A stretch of 64,000 bases of DNA from JBMYRH01 sp049602155 (GTDB taxonomy: Bacteria > Myxococcota_A > UBA9042 > PHBI01 > JBMYRH01). Below the pieces are notes generated by a model. It was not told where the DNA came from. It saw nothing but the letters and a program-made list of their open reading frames with translations, and made no database searches. The DNA lies in assembly GCA_049602155.1 (NCBI GenBank), contig JBMYRH010000015.1:79068-143067 (forward strand). The letters run 5' to 3'. Below, one piece after another: positions 8,411-16,630 of this stretch; within the stretch, counting starts at the first letter, position 1; every line of letters starts with the position of its first letter. A program made the position numbers and the translations under genes.

Positions 8411-8434
8411 CCGGCACCTGAAATCAGGTCCTGA

Positions 8435-8505
8435 TCGGGGATCGTCTAATGGCAGGACAGCGGGCTCTGATCCCGTCAATCTAGGTTCGAATCCTAGTCC
8501 CCGAA
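8435..8505 (+). tRNA. tRNA-Gln (anticodon CTG)
   Basis: Complete cloverleaf. The seven-pair acceptor is 8435-8441 with 8498-8504, the D arm 8444-8458, the anticodon stem 8460-8464 with 8472-8476 around a 7-nt loop with CTG at 8467-8469. The T arm 8481-8497 has TTCGAAT. Discriminator A8505; CCA is not encoded. Confidence 0.93.
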
Positions 8506-8519
8506 GCTCGATCAAATGT

Positions 8520-8594
8520 GGGGCGTTAGTCTAGTGGTTAGGACACTGGCCTCTCACGCCGGTATCACGGGTTCGAGTCCCGTACGCCCTACCA
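8520..8594 (+). tRNA. tRNA-Glu (anticodon CTC)
   Basis: Complete cloverleaf. Acceptor 8520-8526 pairs with 8584-8590 (one G-U). The anticodon stem 8546-8550 pairs with 8558-8562 around CTC at 8553-8555, and the T arm is 8567-8583 with TTCGAGT. Discriminator A8591 is followed by an encoded CCA (8592-8594), unlike the neighbouring tRNA-Gln. The spacing of 14 nt implies cotranscription. Confidence 0.94.
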
Positions 8595-8626
8595 GAGGCG
8601 GGTAGCATTAGCTGCCCGCCTCTTTT
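8595..8626 (+). terminator. Rho-independent terminator of the tRNA unit
   Basis: An 11-bp stem (8595-8605 with 8612-8622, one G-T pair), a 6-nt loop and TTTT at 8623-8626 begin immediately after the tRNA-Glu CCA. This marks the end of the 8382-8626 transcription unit. Confidence 0.88.
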
Positions 8627-8721
8627 CAATTCTGCGACGCTGGCGTGGTCTTGAGAGGTGCATCTACGGTCCCCTGCATGATGGGATATACCCTGAAGGT
8701 GAGTGATCTCTCGTCGTCGTC

Positions 8722-8751
8722 GTGACAGACGCTTTTGATCTGGTCTATAAG
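8722..8751 (+). promoter_or_regulatory. Possible promoter of the cNMP-binding-domain gene
   Basis: GTGACA (8722-8727), an 18-bp spacer and TATAAG (8746-8751) lie about 70 bp upstream of the start at 8822. The -10 box is good and the -35 box fair. The rest of the 8627-8821 gap shows nothing else recognisable. Confidence 0.4.
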
Positions 8752-8821
8752 AGCGAGTAGGTCGTGAGGGATTGCGATCGTATGCGCGGCTTGCGTATGA
8801 CGTTTGACAGGGGAGGAAACC

Positions 8822-9694
8822 ATGTCTGGTACGACAGTAACCCCGTATTTGTTGGGATTGCATCTCTTCGAGGGAGTCGATCCTGAGTCGATGTCCGCCT
8901 TAGGGACCCGTTTCCAGCGCGTGCGACTTGAAGAGCAGACGTGCCTGTTTGAGCGAGGCCAGGCGGCCAACGAGCTCTATGTCCTCGTCGATGGGCAGAT
9001 TGACCTCCTGGAGGGAGAGAAGGTTCGAGCGAGTATCCGCCCCGTGTCGCCTCTCGGAGAGATGGGGGCATTGACGGCTGGATTGAAGCGCAACACGACG
9101 GCGCGAGCAGTCTCAGCATGTGAACTTTGGAAGATCAGCCGAAGTGACCTGTTATCGTATATTGATGTGGAGCCAGAAGCGGGAGCACGGATGCTCCACA
9201 ACCTCCTCGGTATTATCAGCGACAAGGTGACGCGTGACGGGATGCGGATGGAGCAAATGCGTCACAACCTGATCCGTACTCAGAAGGCGATGAAGATGCT
9301 GCGGGACGAGGTCCTCAGTCAGCCTGAGACCCAGCTTAGCGATGCGTTTCACGACACGTTGGAGGCGTTGATCTCCCACAACCGGCGCGTGAATTATGCG
9401 CTGGCGCCCCCTGCGGCGATGCCGGTCGTCGTCAGGAGCGAAGGGAGAGAGGAGAAGCGTATCCTCAGGATCAGCCGCACTCGGCTGGTAGTTGAGACTG
9501 AGCAGTCAGCGGAGGTCGGCCTGCCATGGAGTGGTGTGCTGTCGGCCTCTAACCTTGAGATTCCAGTGAGCGGTTCCGTGGCTCACACGGGAGAGGGGAC
9601 CATGGAGGTTGAGCTCGACTTGCTGATGGCCGAGTACGCAGATGCGTTTGAGGACTATCTGACGCAAGCGCAGTTGCTCGATCTTGTCGTCTAG
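8822..9694 (+). CDS. Cyclic-nucleotide-binding-domain protein, possible PilZ-like C-terminus
   Basis: 290 residues. The ATG at 8822 follows a strong AGGGGAGG site and is preferred to a GTG six codons upstream. Residues ~10-125 match a cyclic-nucleotide-binding (Crp-type) fold: LFEGVDPESMSALG, FERGQAANELYVLVDGQIDLL and PLGEMGALT, followed by a connecting helix. No helix-turn-helix follows, so it is not an ordinary Crp regulator. The C-terminal ~95 residues are beta-rich and resemble a PilZ-like domain by architecture, but the canonical RxxxR and D/NxSxxG motifs are not clear. It probably reads a nucleotide second messenger and acts by protein contact. Confidence 0.7.
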   Translation: MSGTTVTPYLLGLHLFEGVDPESMSALGTRFQRVRLEEQTCLFERGQAANELYVLVDGQIDLLEGEKVRASIRPVSPLGEMGALTAGLKRNTTARAVSACELWKISRSDLLSYIDVEPEAGARMLHNLLGIISDKVTRDGMRMEQMRHNLIRTQKAMKMLRDEVLSQPETQLSDAFHDTLEALISHNRRVNYALAPPAAMPVVVRSEGREEKRILRISRTRLVVETEQSAEVGLPWSGVLSASNLEIPVSGSVAHTGEGTMEVELDLLMAEYADAFEDYLTQAQLLDLVV

Positions 9695-9708
9695 CGCAGT
9701 TTAGGGAA

Positions 9709-9743
9709 CCTCAGATGCGCGCCGGTTTTCTGTGCATCAGAGG
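9709..9743. repeat. Imperfect inverted repeat between two signalling genes
   Basis: A 10-bp arm at 9709-9718 is the inverse complement, with one mismatch, of 9734-9743, separated by 15 nt. It lies between the cNMP-domain gene and the FHA gene. It has no T-tract and could be an operator or a weak hairpin. Confidence 0.45.
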
Positions 9744-9779
9744 GCGCCCAACAGTAGACTGCGCCAATCACATGGATAG

Positions 9780-10433
9780 ATGAACTCTGGGAGTTCTGTG
9801 CTCAAACTCGATGAATTTAGGAACGAAGCCCGTACGATCACGGAAGGGCAGTTCATCGCTCGTCACAATCACCCAGTCTTGGTGGTTCAAGGTCTCGTCC
9901 AAGGTGAACTCCTGAAGCAACCCCTTGTCGCGATGGATATGGAGCGTCAAGAGACTGTGAGGGTTAAGCCAGGTCGCAGCACCATCTCGGCACCCCGGGT
10001 CTCGGCGAAGCACCCAGGCACGATGCTGTTGCTTGATCCCGTTCATGGTGAGGTGTTCGGTCCTGATACCGATGCGACCTTTGAGGCGCCTTCTCCCCTG
10101 TCCAAGCCTGTCTTCGTGTGGATCCGACATAAAAAGGGCCGGCCCGCCTCGGGACCCATCAGCATCGGGCGTGTGGCGCAGTGTGACGTCGTAGTCGCGG
10201 ACTTTACCGTGTCCCGAACCCACGCTGCCGTGGTTCGTGTGCCAGGGGAGTCTGCTTGGGATTTGGTGGACTTGGACTCTCGTAATGGCACCAAGTTGGA
10301 AGACGCGTGGCTTCAAGCAGAGACCCCGCGGCGGCTCGTGAATGGGGCGACTGTAGGCTTAGGTCGAGTCAGCTTCGCATTCTATACGCCCGCTGGGTTC
10401 TACAGTCGGCTGCGCACCGCTTCGGGAGATTAG
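9780..10433 (+). CDS. FHA-domain protein
   Basis: 217 residues. The C-terminal FHA (phosphothreonine-recognition) domain spans about residues 112-205 with the hallmark ISIGR, SRTHAAV and DSRNGT motifs, so the phosphopeptide-contact residues appear intact. The first ~110 residues are not recognised. The ribosome binding site is weak at the ATG; a GTG at 9798 preceded by TGGGAG is an alternative start. FHA domains dock on Thr-phosphorylated partners; the adjacent convergent gene encodes a Ser/Thr kinase fusion, a plausible partner (inference). Confidence 0.85.
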   Translation: MNSGSSVLKLDEFRNEARTITEGQFIARHNHPVLVVQGLVQGELLKQPLVAMDMERQETVRVKPGRSTISAPRVSAKHPGTMLLLDPVHGEVFGPDTDATFEAPSPLSKPVFVWIRHKKGRPASGPISIGRVAQCDVVVADFTVSRTHAAVVRVPGESAWDLVDLDSRNGTKLEDAWLQAETPRRLVNGATVGLGRVSFAFYTPAGFYSRLRTASGD

Positions 10434-10453
10434 CGGTCGGTCCCCGCCGAAGA

Positions 10454-13400
10454 TCAGCGGACCTTCAGCTTCTTCTCGACGATGATTTTATAGGCCGCGA
10501 GCTTGTTGTAGAGCGTGCGTCGATCGATACCGAGCTGCTCTGCGGCCCGCTTCTTGTTGCCGTTTGTGTCTTGAAGGGCCTGCATAATGGCCTCGCGTTC
10601 GATGTCTGCCAGGCTTCTGCCTGAGAGGCTCGCTCCCGTGAGACGGCTCGTGTTGACCCCCGTGATATCGGGGAACGAGCTGAAGTCGTCGGGCTGTAGG
10701 ACGGAGTGATCGGCGAAGAGGCTCGCATTCTTCAGCACCATCTCGAGCTGTCGGACGTTGCCCGGCCACGCGTAGCGACAGAGGAGGCTTAGGGTGCGGC
10801 TACTGACAGCGTCCACAGATCCCACACCAGCGTCACGGTTGGCCGCAAGGAAGTGTTGGACGAGGGCCGGGATATCGTCACGACGTTCTCGGAGTGGCGG
10901 GAGACGCACGGGGATCACGGCGAGGCGATAGAACAGATCCTCGCGGAAGCGACCTGCTGCGACCTCTTCTGTCATCTGACGGTTGGTCGCTGCGACGATA
11001 CGCACATCGACGCGGCGCTCCTTGGTGTCACCGACCTTTTGAATATCACCGCTTTGAAGTACCCGCAGGAGCTTTACCTGCATCTCCAGCGGGAGTTCAC
11101 CGAGCTCGTCTAGGAGCAATGTTCCCCCGTGCGCAGCTTCAAAGAGGCCGATCTTGTCTACGGTCGCTCCGGTGAAGGCGCCCTTCACGTGGCCAAAGAG
11201 TTCGCTCTCCAGGAGGTTGGCCGGGATGGCACCGCAGTTGATGGCGATGAAGGGTTTGTGCCGTCGAGGTCCATTGAAGTGGATCGCCCGCGCTACGAGC
11301 TCTTTACCCGTCCCAGATTCACCCTCGATTAGGACGGGGATCGTGTTGTCGAGCAGTCGATCCATGATCTGGAAGACCCGTCGAATCGCATCGGAGGTGC
11401 CGATGATCCGATCGTACTGGTGGTTCGCCTCGAGCTGTTGCCTTTGCTGCACGACCACTCTGTGTGTGGCTTCGAGCTGTTGCGTGCGCTCGTCCAGCTG
11501 TTCCCGCAGCTTCTCATTAAGCGCTTCGACCTCTCGCCGAGCCTTCTGGAGCTCCTCTTGAGTGCCCTCCATCCGCTCGAGCAGGCGAGCGGTGTCGAGG
11601 GCGACGGCCGCTTGGCCGGCGAATGCCTGCATCTGAATCGAGTCGTCGTCGTTAAATGCCGAGGTCTGGAAGCGATTGTCCATGTAGATGGCACCGATCA
11701 CGCGTCCACGAACCGTCATGGGGAGGCACAATACGGAGCGCAGCTTGAGATCATGGACCGAGAGTTGTTCGCGGTAGCGTTCATCTTCCATCGCGTCGAT
11801 GGTTAAGAGCGGTTCACCGCTCTCGATGACGCGACGGGCGATGCTTCGGCTGATCTTGAAGCGCGTGTTACGGATGTTCTCTTGATCAATGTTTCGCGCG
11901 ACACGAATGGGCATATCGGCACTGTCGTTGTCCTCGGCCAAGAGGAGGAAGCCGCGCTCGGCGCCACAGAGCAAGATGGCAGAGTCCATGATGTACTCAA
12001 GGAGGCGCTTTGGGTCGTGCTCAGCGGCCATGCGGCGGCTGACCTCGAGGAGCCTTGTCCAGCGCTCACGGCTCTGTGATGAGTCCACAGGGAGTCGCAG
12101 TGGTGTGACGGTCATACTCTCTGCCTCTAGCCATGCGCGATGACGTTCGCGCTGTGATTGAAAAGCCTCTCGGTATACGGCTGGTACGCCGTCGAAGACG
12201 GCCTGGAGGAGGCGCTTTACGTCACCTGCCTCAGCCACCATGCCGGCTTCGTCGCCGCGGCGTTTCGCTGCCAAAAAAGCCGCACGATGGATCGCCCACT
12301 GGTGATCAGGGTTGGAGACCGCGTCGACCGCTTCCCGTGCCGCAGCCGCATGGTGTTGTGAGTCTTCTTCGCTCTCATCGTTCATTGCATAGGCCTCCGC
12401 CAAGCGTGCGTGCGCTTGAGCGGTGAGGGCCTTTCGCTCTGCGCGCTCTGCGATCTCGAGCGCCTGCTTTCCGACCTTCACAGCCTCTGTGGTCTGGCCC
12501 TGCTCAATCCGCAGGCTCGTGAGAGCGAGCAGGCATTCACCTTGCTCATTGGCGCTTTGATTGAGCTCGGCCACCTTCAAAGCATGCAGCAGCCGCGTCT
12601 CTGCCTCTTCCCAGTCTGCGAAGTCGAGCGCAACCTCTCCAAGGATGAGCAGAAGGGAGCCCTCCATGAGCTGATCCTCTGCAGCGCGGGCTTGGGCCAG
12701 GCCTGCGGTGAGCACGCGCTCTGCGTCCTCGCGTTGGCCGAGGTAATGCCAGAGGTTGCCGAGGTTGCCTGCGAGCTGTATCTCTCGTCCGACTTGGGCG
12801 AGCCCTTTCGCCATAGCTGCCGCTTCTTCGTAGGTCGCCAGCGCTTCGGCGAACGCTCCGCGCTGGTGTTGCACCACAGCGAGGTTCTGTAGTGAGGTTA
12901 AGACGCGGGAAGGGTCGTTTGATTTCTCCCCCATAAGGAGAGCTTCTCTGTAATGCGTCTCGGCGCTGTCGAGGTCTTCTCGGCGGTGTGCGACCAAGCC
13001 AAGTGCGGTCAGGACTGCGGCGCCTTCGGTCAGGTTCTCGACGGATTGTGTAAACTCCCAAGCATCTTCAAGGTGGCTTTGGGCGTCGGTGAGTTCGCCG
13101 CGGTACCAGGCGATGAGCCCTGCGGTGCGTTTGAGTTGTGCCCAGGTCAGTCCGCGCTCCACGTCGGTGAGTTGGAGCCCCGTCATGCACCACTTTGCGG
13201 CGTCCTCGAGCCGACCTGTGGACATGGCGCTGTTGGCTAGGCCGCCGAGCGTTGAGGCTTTCAGGGCATCATCAGCGTCCGTGAGCGCGCGCTCAAAGGC
13301 TTCGATCGCTTGTGCATGGCGAGAGTGGTGGGCCTCCAGCGTGGCCAGGGAGTGAAGGGCGAAAGCTGCCTGTGCGCCACCAGCGTGGCTGGCTTCAAGG

Positions 13401-15451
13401 TAATGATGGCGCGCCAGGTCTGCGTCCCCTTTTGCGCGGTAGGCATCTCCTACGGCGATCATCGCCTCCGGAGTACTTGGCCATTGTTCAGAGACCAGGA
13501 CGTCGAGGAGTTCGGCAGCGTGGCCTGTTGTATGACGGAGCAGGGCTGCGCGCGCGGTCTCGAGCGCAGCCGGGTCGCCAGCGATGACACGATAGGTGAG
13601 GGCTTGTGCTGATCCATGTTTCCCCGTGTCGCTATGGTGCAGCCAGAGGTCGGCGAGCTGGGTGGCGGCCTCTGTCGCGTTGAGGTGGGGCTGAGCTGCT
13701 GCTCTCAGCTCGGGGGCACGAAGCAAGATCGTGGCCGACGCTCCGCGGCCAGAGGTCACGGTCATACCAACGTGATCGAGTTCTCGTCGCACTGGCGCAT
13801 CGAGCATGCTGACGGGCAGAGGGCCCCGGGCATGGGCAAGGAGTGCCGCGGCTCTACGGGCCTCAGATGATAAGCCGTCGAGCTGTCGCGTCGCAGCCTC
13901 GATCCCACTCTCATCGGCGGCATCAAAGTCACGCTCAAGCTGCAGCGCTGCGGCATTCACGCTAAGCGAACCCCGCTTGATAAGCTGACGCAGCATTGGC
14001 ATCAGGCGCCCTGCGAGCCCGTGACTCGCAGCGGTCAGAGGTCCGGCGACGCGGTGACCGATACGCCGCTGCGGGAAGAGGGCCTCCAGGAGTCGCTCGA
14101 CGGTCTCGGTCCCCCACGGCGTCAGGCGGACATGTGGATCGGCTGTGTCCTCAACCGTGACCCAGATCAGTGGCCCCACCTGCTCGGGTTGTCGTGCGAT
14201 GGTGTCTCGAATGTAGGTGACGGCACGCCGCAGGTCCGGGCCTCCGTGATCGAGATCGTCGAGGAGCACGATGACGGGTTGTGTCTGTGTCTTGGCTTCA
14301 GCCAAGAGCGAACGAGCGATGGCGAGTGGCGCCATCGAGTCATTTGAGAGGCGGGTCCCGTTGGGTGCCAGGCGCTCATAGAGACGCAGGAGGCAGGCTC
14401 CTGGTGCGTCTGAAGGGAGAACGTGCTCACGATAGACGCGGTGCCCCCCTGCGGAGAGACGCGCGGAGAGTTCCTCGAGGAGACGACTTCTTCCTGTCCC
14501 TGCTTCCCCGCCGACGGTTGTCTGGTGGGCGCGGGAGAGATCGGCTGACAAGGAGAGCTCGTGACTCAGCCGTTCAAGGCACGCGTTCACGTCCACGAAT
14601 GGTGGCACCTTGGTTCCCGCGCTGAGCTCGGCCGGAGACAGAGCTGATAGATCGCGTCCGACGACCTCGCTCAGCGCCTCTAGCGCGGATTGAGCGCTCG
14701 GGAACCGATCCTCGGGGTGCTTCGCGAGCAGGCGATCTAGCCATGGGTCCAATGGATCTGGTGCGAGTCCGTCTCGAACCGGGCCCTTTGCTACATCATT
14801 ACGACGCGGGTAGTTCGGGAATGGATGACAACCATGAACGAGCCCGAAGAGCACTGCCCCGGTAGACCAGAGGTCCGAGCGAATAGACAGCGGCCTAGCC
14901 TCAAGGCGCTCAGGGGCGGTGTAGGCGAGGACCCCTGATGTGCGACCACCGCCGCTGCCGATAGCTCCGCCAGCTCCCAGATCTAAGAGCCTCACAGGGG
15001 CGTCTAAGTCAGAGGTCCAGAGTAGATTTTGCGGCGCAAGATCACCGTGAATGAGGTCATGACGATGCAGGTGATCTACTCCCCGCAACACCGCGGCTGC
15101 CAGCTCCTCAAGCTCATGGCGTTTCAGCCTAAGCTCAGGGGTCAGAGGTTCACCCTCCGCCCACTCCAGCACGGAGAAGAGCTCTCCAAGCTCGGTGTCC
15201 ATGCTCAGCTCATGGGCGGTGATGAACGCGGGATGTCCGAGTTCTCGCAGGCGCGAGAACTCGTCGACGAACCGCCTCCGCAGGGTCACGTTGTCCAGGA
15301 CTTTGATGGCGAGGACATCATCGTGGGCGGTTGGCACGGACTCTGCACTACTTTCGGTGCGTGAGACCATGAACACGTGGCCCATGCTGCCTTCACCCGC
15401 TAGTTTCAGGACACTGAAGCGATGATCGATGTGCTGGCGCTGCGAGTTCAC
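10454..15451 (-). CDS. Ser/Thr kinase - AAA - TPR - GAF - sigma-54 activator - Fis HTH fusion
   Basis: About 1665 residues. Kinase, residues ~9-265: glycine loop LAGEGSMGHV, Lys near 50, catalytic loop IHGDLAPQNLL near 134 (HGD rather than HRD), DLG and APE. ATPase: Walker A GGEAGTGRS near 314 and an LLDDLD Walker B near 400. TPR-type helices ~650-1110. GAF ~1148-1290, then a coiled coil. Sigma-54 AAA+ ~1345-1585: GESGTGKE near 1375 and GAFTGA at 1424-1429, the loop that remodels RNA polymerase-sigma54. Fis-type HTH ~1614-1657. The frame opens from an ATG at 15523, but that has no ribosome binding site and would overlap the divergent gene at 15483. The GTG at 15451, behind TGGGGGG, is preferred. 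Probably a one-protein signal-to-transcription device. Confidence 0.9.
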   Translation of the reverse strand: MNSQRQHIDHRFSVLKLAGEGSMGHVFMVSRTESSAESVPTAHDDVLAIKVLDNVTLRRRFVDEFSRLRELGHPAFITAHELSMDTELGELFSVLEWAEGEPLTPELRLKRHELEELAAAVLRGVDHLHRHDLIHGDLAPQNLLWTSDLDAPVRLLDLGAGGAIGSGGGRTSGVLAYTAPERLEARPLSIRSDLWSTGAVLFGLVHGCHPFPNYPRRNDVAKGPVRDGLAPDPLDPWLDRLLAKHPEDRFPSAQSALEALSEVVGRDLSALSPAELSAGTKVPPFVDVNACLERLSHELSLSADLSRAHQTTVGGEAGTGRSRLLEELSARLSAGGHRVYREHVLPSDAPGACLLRLYERLAPNGTRLSNDSMAPLAIARSLLAEAKTQTQPVIVLLDDLDHGGPDLRRAVTYIRDTIARQPEQVGPLIWVTVEDTADPHVRLTPWGTETVERLLEALFPQRRIGHRVAGPLTAASHGLAGRLMPMLRQLIKRGSLSVNAAALQLERDFDAADESGIEAATRQLDGLSSEARRAAALLAHARGPLPVSMLDAPVRRELDHVGMTVTSGRGASATILLRAPELRAAAQPHLNATEAATQLADLWLHHSDTGKHGSAQALTYRVIAGDPAALETARAALLRHTTGHAAELLDVLVSEQWPSTPEAMIAVGDAYRAKGDADLARHHYLEASHAGGAQAAFALHSLATLEAHHSRHAQAIEAFERALTDADDALKASTLGGLANSAMSTGRLEDAAKWCMTGLQLTDVERGLTWAQLKRTAGLIAWYRGELTDAQSHLEDAWEFTQSVENLTEGAAVLTALGLVAHRREDLDSAETHYREALLMGEKSNDPSRVLTSLQNLAVVQHQRGAFAEALATYEEAAAMAKGLAQVGREIQLAGNLGNLWHYLGQREDAERVLTAGLAQARAAEDQLMEGSLLLILGEVALDFADWEEAETRLLHALKVAELNQSANEQGECLLALTSLRIEQGQTTEAVKVGKQALEIAERAERKALTAQAHARLAEAYAMNDESEEDSQHHAAAAREAVDAVSNPDHQWAIHRAAFLAAKRRGDEAGMVAEAGDVKRLLQAVFDGVPAVYREAFQSQRERHRAWLEAESMTVTPLRLPVDSSQSRERWTRLLEVSRRMAAEHDPKRLLEYIMDSAILLCGAERGFLLLAEDNDSADMPIRVARNIDQENIRNTRFKISRSIARRVIESGEPLLTIDAMEDERYREQLSVHDLKLRSVLCLPMTVRGRVIGAIYMDNRFQTSAFNDDDSIQMQAFAGQAAVALDTARLLERMEGTQEELQKARREVEALNEKLREQLDERTQQLEATHRVVVQQRQQLEANHQYDRIIGTSDAIRRVFQIMDRLLDNTIPVLIEGESGTGKELVARAIHFNGPRRHKPFIAINCGAIPANLLESELFGHVKGAFTGATVDKIGLFEAAHGGTLLLDELGELPLEMQVKLLRVLQSGDIQKVGDTKERRVDVRIVAATNRQMTEEVAAGRFREDLFYRLAVIPVRLPPLRERRDDIPALVQHFLAANRDAGVGSVDAVSSRTLSLLCRYAWPGNVRQLEMVLKNASLFADHSVLQPDDFSSFPDITGVNTSRLTGASLSGRSLADIEREAIMQALQDTNGNKKRAAEQLGIDRRTLYNKLAAYKIIVEKKLKVR

Positions 15452-15482
15452 GACCCCCCAAACTGTATAGGAGTGGTGCACA

Positions 15483-16010
15483 GTGTGGAATAAATACCCA
15501 TCTTTAACAAGATGCCTTGTCATGTTCTTGTGGTGTGCTGCCGGCTCTTCTCTTGGCTTCGGTGCGACGGGCTGTATCGCTAACCCGACCCCTCATCCCG
15601 CTGGAGAGGATCAAGATTACGAGATAGGTGCGTCTGAAGCTGGAGCTTTTGCGGTAGAACGAGGGGCCTCCGCGGACGAGGCTTCGCGCGCACCGACGGG
15701 TTCAGAGCCTGATGCGATGGGCGGTCCGGTTGTCCCGACAGACGAGCTGAGCGGCGATGCAGGCTGCTATCTAGACGACGCTATAAACGATATTGGACCC
15801 GATCACGGCATGGCAGACGGCGACACGATCGGTCCTGCAGTTGGCGATGCAGGCTGCTGTCCAGACGACGCTATAAACGATATTGGAGCCGATCACGGCA
15901 TGGCAGACGGCGACACGATTGACGATACCGACCACGGGTTTCTAGACAGCTGGGACGATGCGGAAGAAGACGCGTCAGAGTTCGATATCGATGAGCCGGA
16001 GGCGGAGTGA
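15483..16010 (+). CDS. Acidic repeat-containing lipoprotein, unknown function
   Basis: 175 residues. The GTG at 15483 follows AGGAG with good spacing. A short basic N-region, a hydrophobic stretch and Cys31 in GATGC suggest a lipoprotein signal, though the lipobox is loose. The mature part is very acidic and low in complexity, with two nearly identical 26-residue segments 30 residues apart (GDAGC-x-DDAINDIG-x-DHGMADGDTI). No enzyme family is recognised. It overlaps the next gene by 4 bp (GTGA). Confidence 0.65.
   Translation: MWNKYPSLTRCLVMFLWCAAGSSLGFGATGCIANPTPHPAGEDQDYEIGASEAGAFAVERGASADEASRAPTGSEPDAMGGPVVPTDELSGDAGCYLDDAINDIGPDHGMADGDTIGPAVGDAGCCPDDAINDIGADHGMADGDTIDDTDHGFLDSWDDAEEDASEFDIDEPEAE
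15753..15920 (+). repeat. Two 78-nt near-identical coding repeats, 90-nt period
   Basis: The segments 15753-15830 and 15843-15920 are almost identical, differing at a few bases, and repeat in frame with a 90-nt period. This looks like a recent internal duplication within the lipoprotein gene. Confidence 0.9.
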
Positions 16011-16630
16011 ACACAGGCTTCCTCTTGGGCTCGGAGGTGCTCCTTGACGATCGCGAGGCCCGAGCCGTCACGATTGCCTGGGCTGTCACAGTGTACCCTG
16101 CGGTGGTGACTAGGCGGGTCAAACCTGTGGAGGTCATCCCGCTTTTGGGGGATCCATTCGAGCCCGATGAGGCGATTGCTTCACGGCTAATCTCGAAGCT
16201 CTCAGGTGGCCCAGTTGCGACGGTAGAGGTGCCGTTGGTGAGGCGCCTCATCGCCGAGAGACGTTATGGTCAGCGGCTCTATCGAGAGGTCTTCGGACGC
16301 ACCCCTAAGTTTTGGACGGCTGGTTCTGCGCTGGAGATGGTCCGCCCTCGCAGGGCGACGTTGCCCGAGGAAGGGCCAGCGATCGTGGTCAGCCCACGGT
16401 CCCGATTGGAGTTGATGCTCGGGTTGCTCGGGACGGGGTGGTCGGCGCAGCTCGCCGGGGTGGTGTCCGGAGATGACGTGTCGAACTCGAGACTTCTGGC
16501 CGATGAGCTGCTGTCGGAGGGGGTTCGACGTCTCGCTTTGAGGACGGAGCCGCTAGGCTTCGTTCGCCTAGTGACGTGCTCAGACACGCTCCGTCGTGCT
16601 GGTGAGGAGCGAGGTTTATTAATCGCTTAG
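16007..16630 (+). CDS. Hypothetical protein, coupled to upstream lipoprotein
   Basis: 207 residues from a GTG overlapping the previous stop by 4 bp. No signal peptide, membrane segment or known motif was recognised. It has an alternating hydrophobic/charged, mixed alpha/beta look, with a basic central part (RRLIAERRYGQRLYREVFGR). Its 3' end overlaps the convergent dnaB stop by 4 bp. Coupling to the lipoprotein gene suggests a shared role, but the function is unknown. Confidence 0.65.
   Translation: MNTGFLLGSEVLLDDREARAVTIAWAVTVYPAVVTRRVKPVEVIPLLGDPFEPDEAIASRLISKLSGGPVATVEVPLVRRLIAERRYGQRLYREVFGRTPKFWTAGSALEMVRPRRATLPEEGPAIVVSPRSRLELMLGLLGTGWSAQLAGVVSGDDVSNSRLLADELLSEGVRRLALRTEPLGFVRLVTCSDTLRRAGEERGLLIA

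Noticed and set aside
15330..15350. Sigma-54-type promoter match (TTGGCAC-like) near the kinase fusion
   Set aside because: It lies inside the kinase coding sequence and lacks a correctly spaced TTGC half.
15452..15523. ATG start at 15523 for the kinase fusion
   Set aside because: No ribosome binding site, and it would overlap the divergent gene whose GTG start has a good AGGAG; GTG 15451 is preferred.
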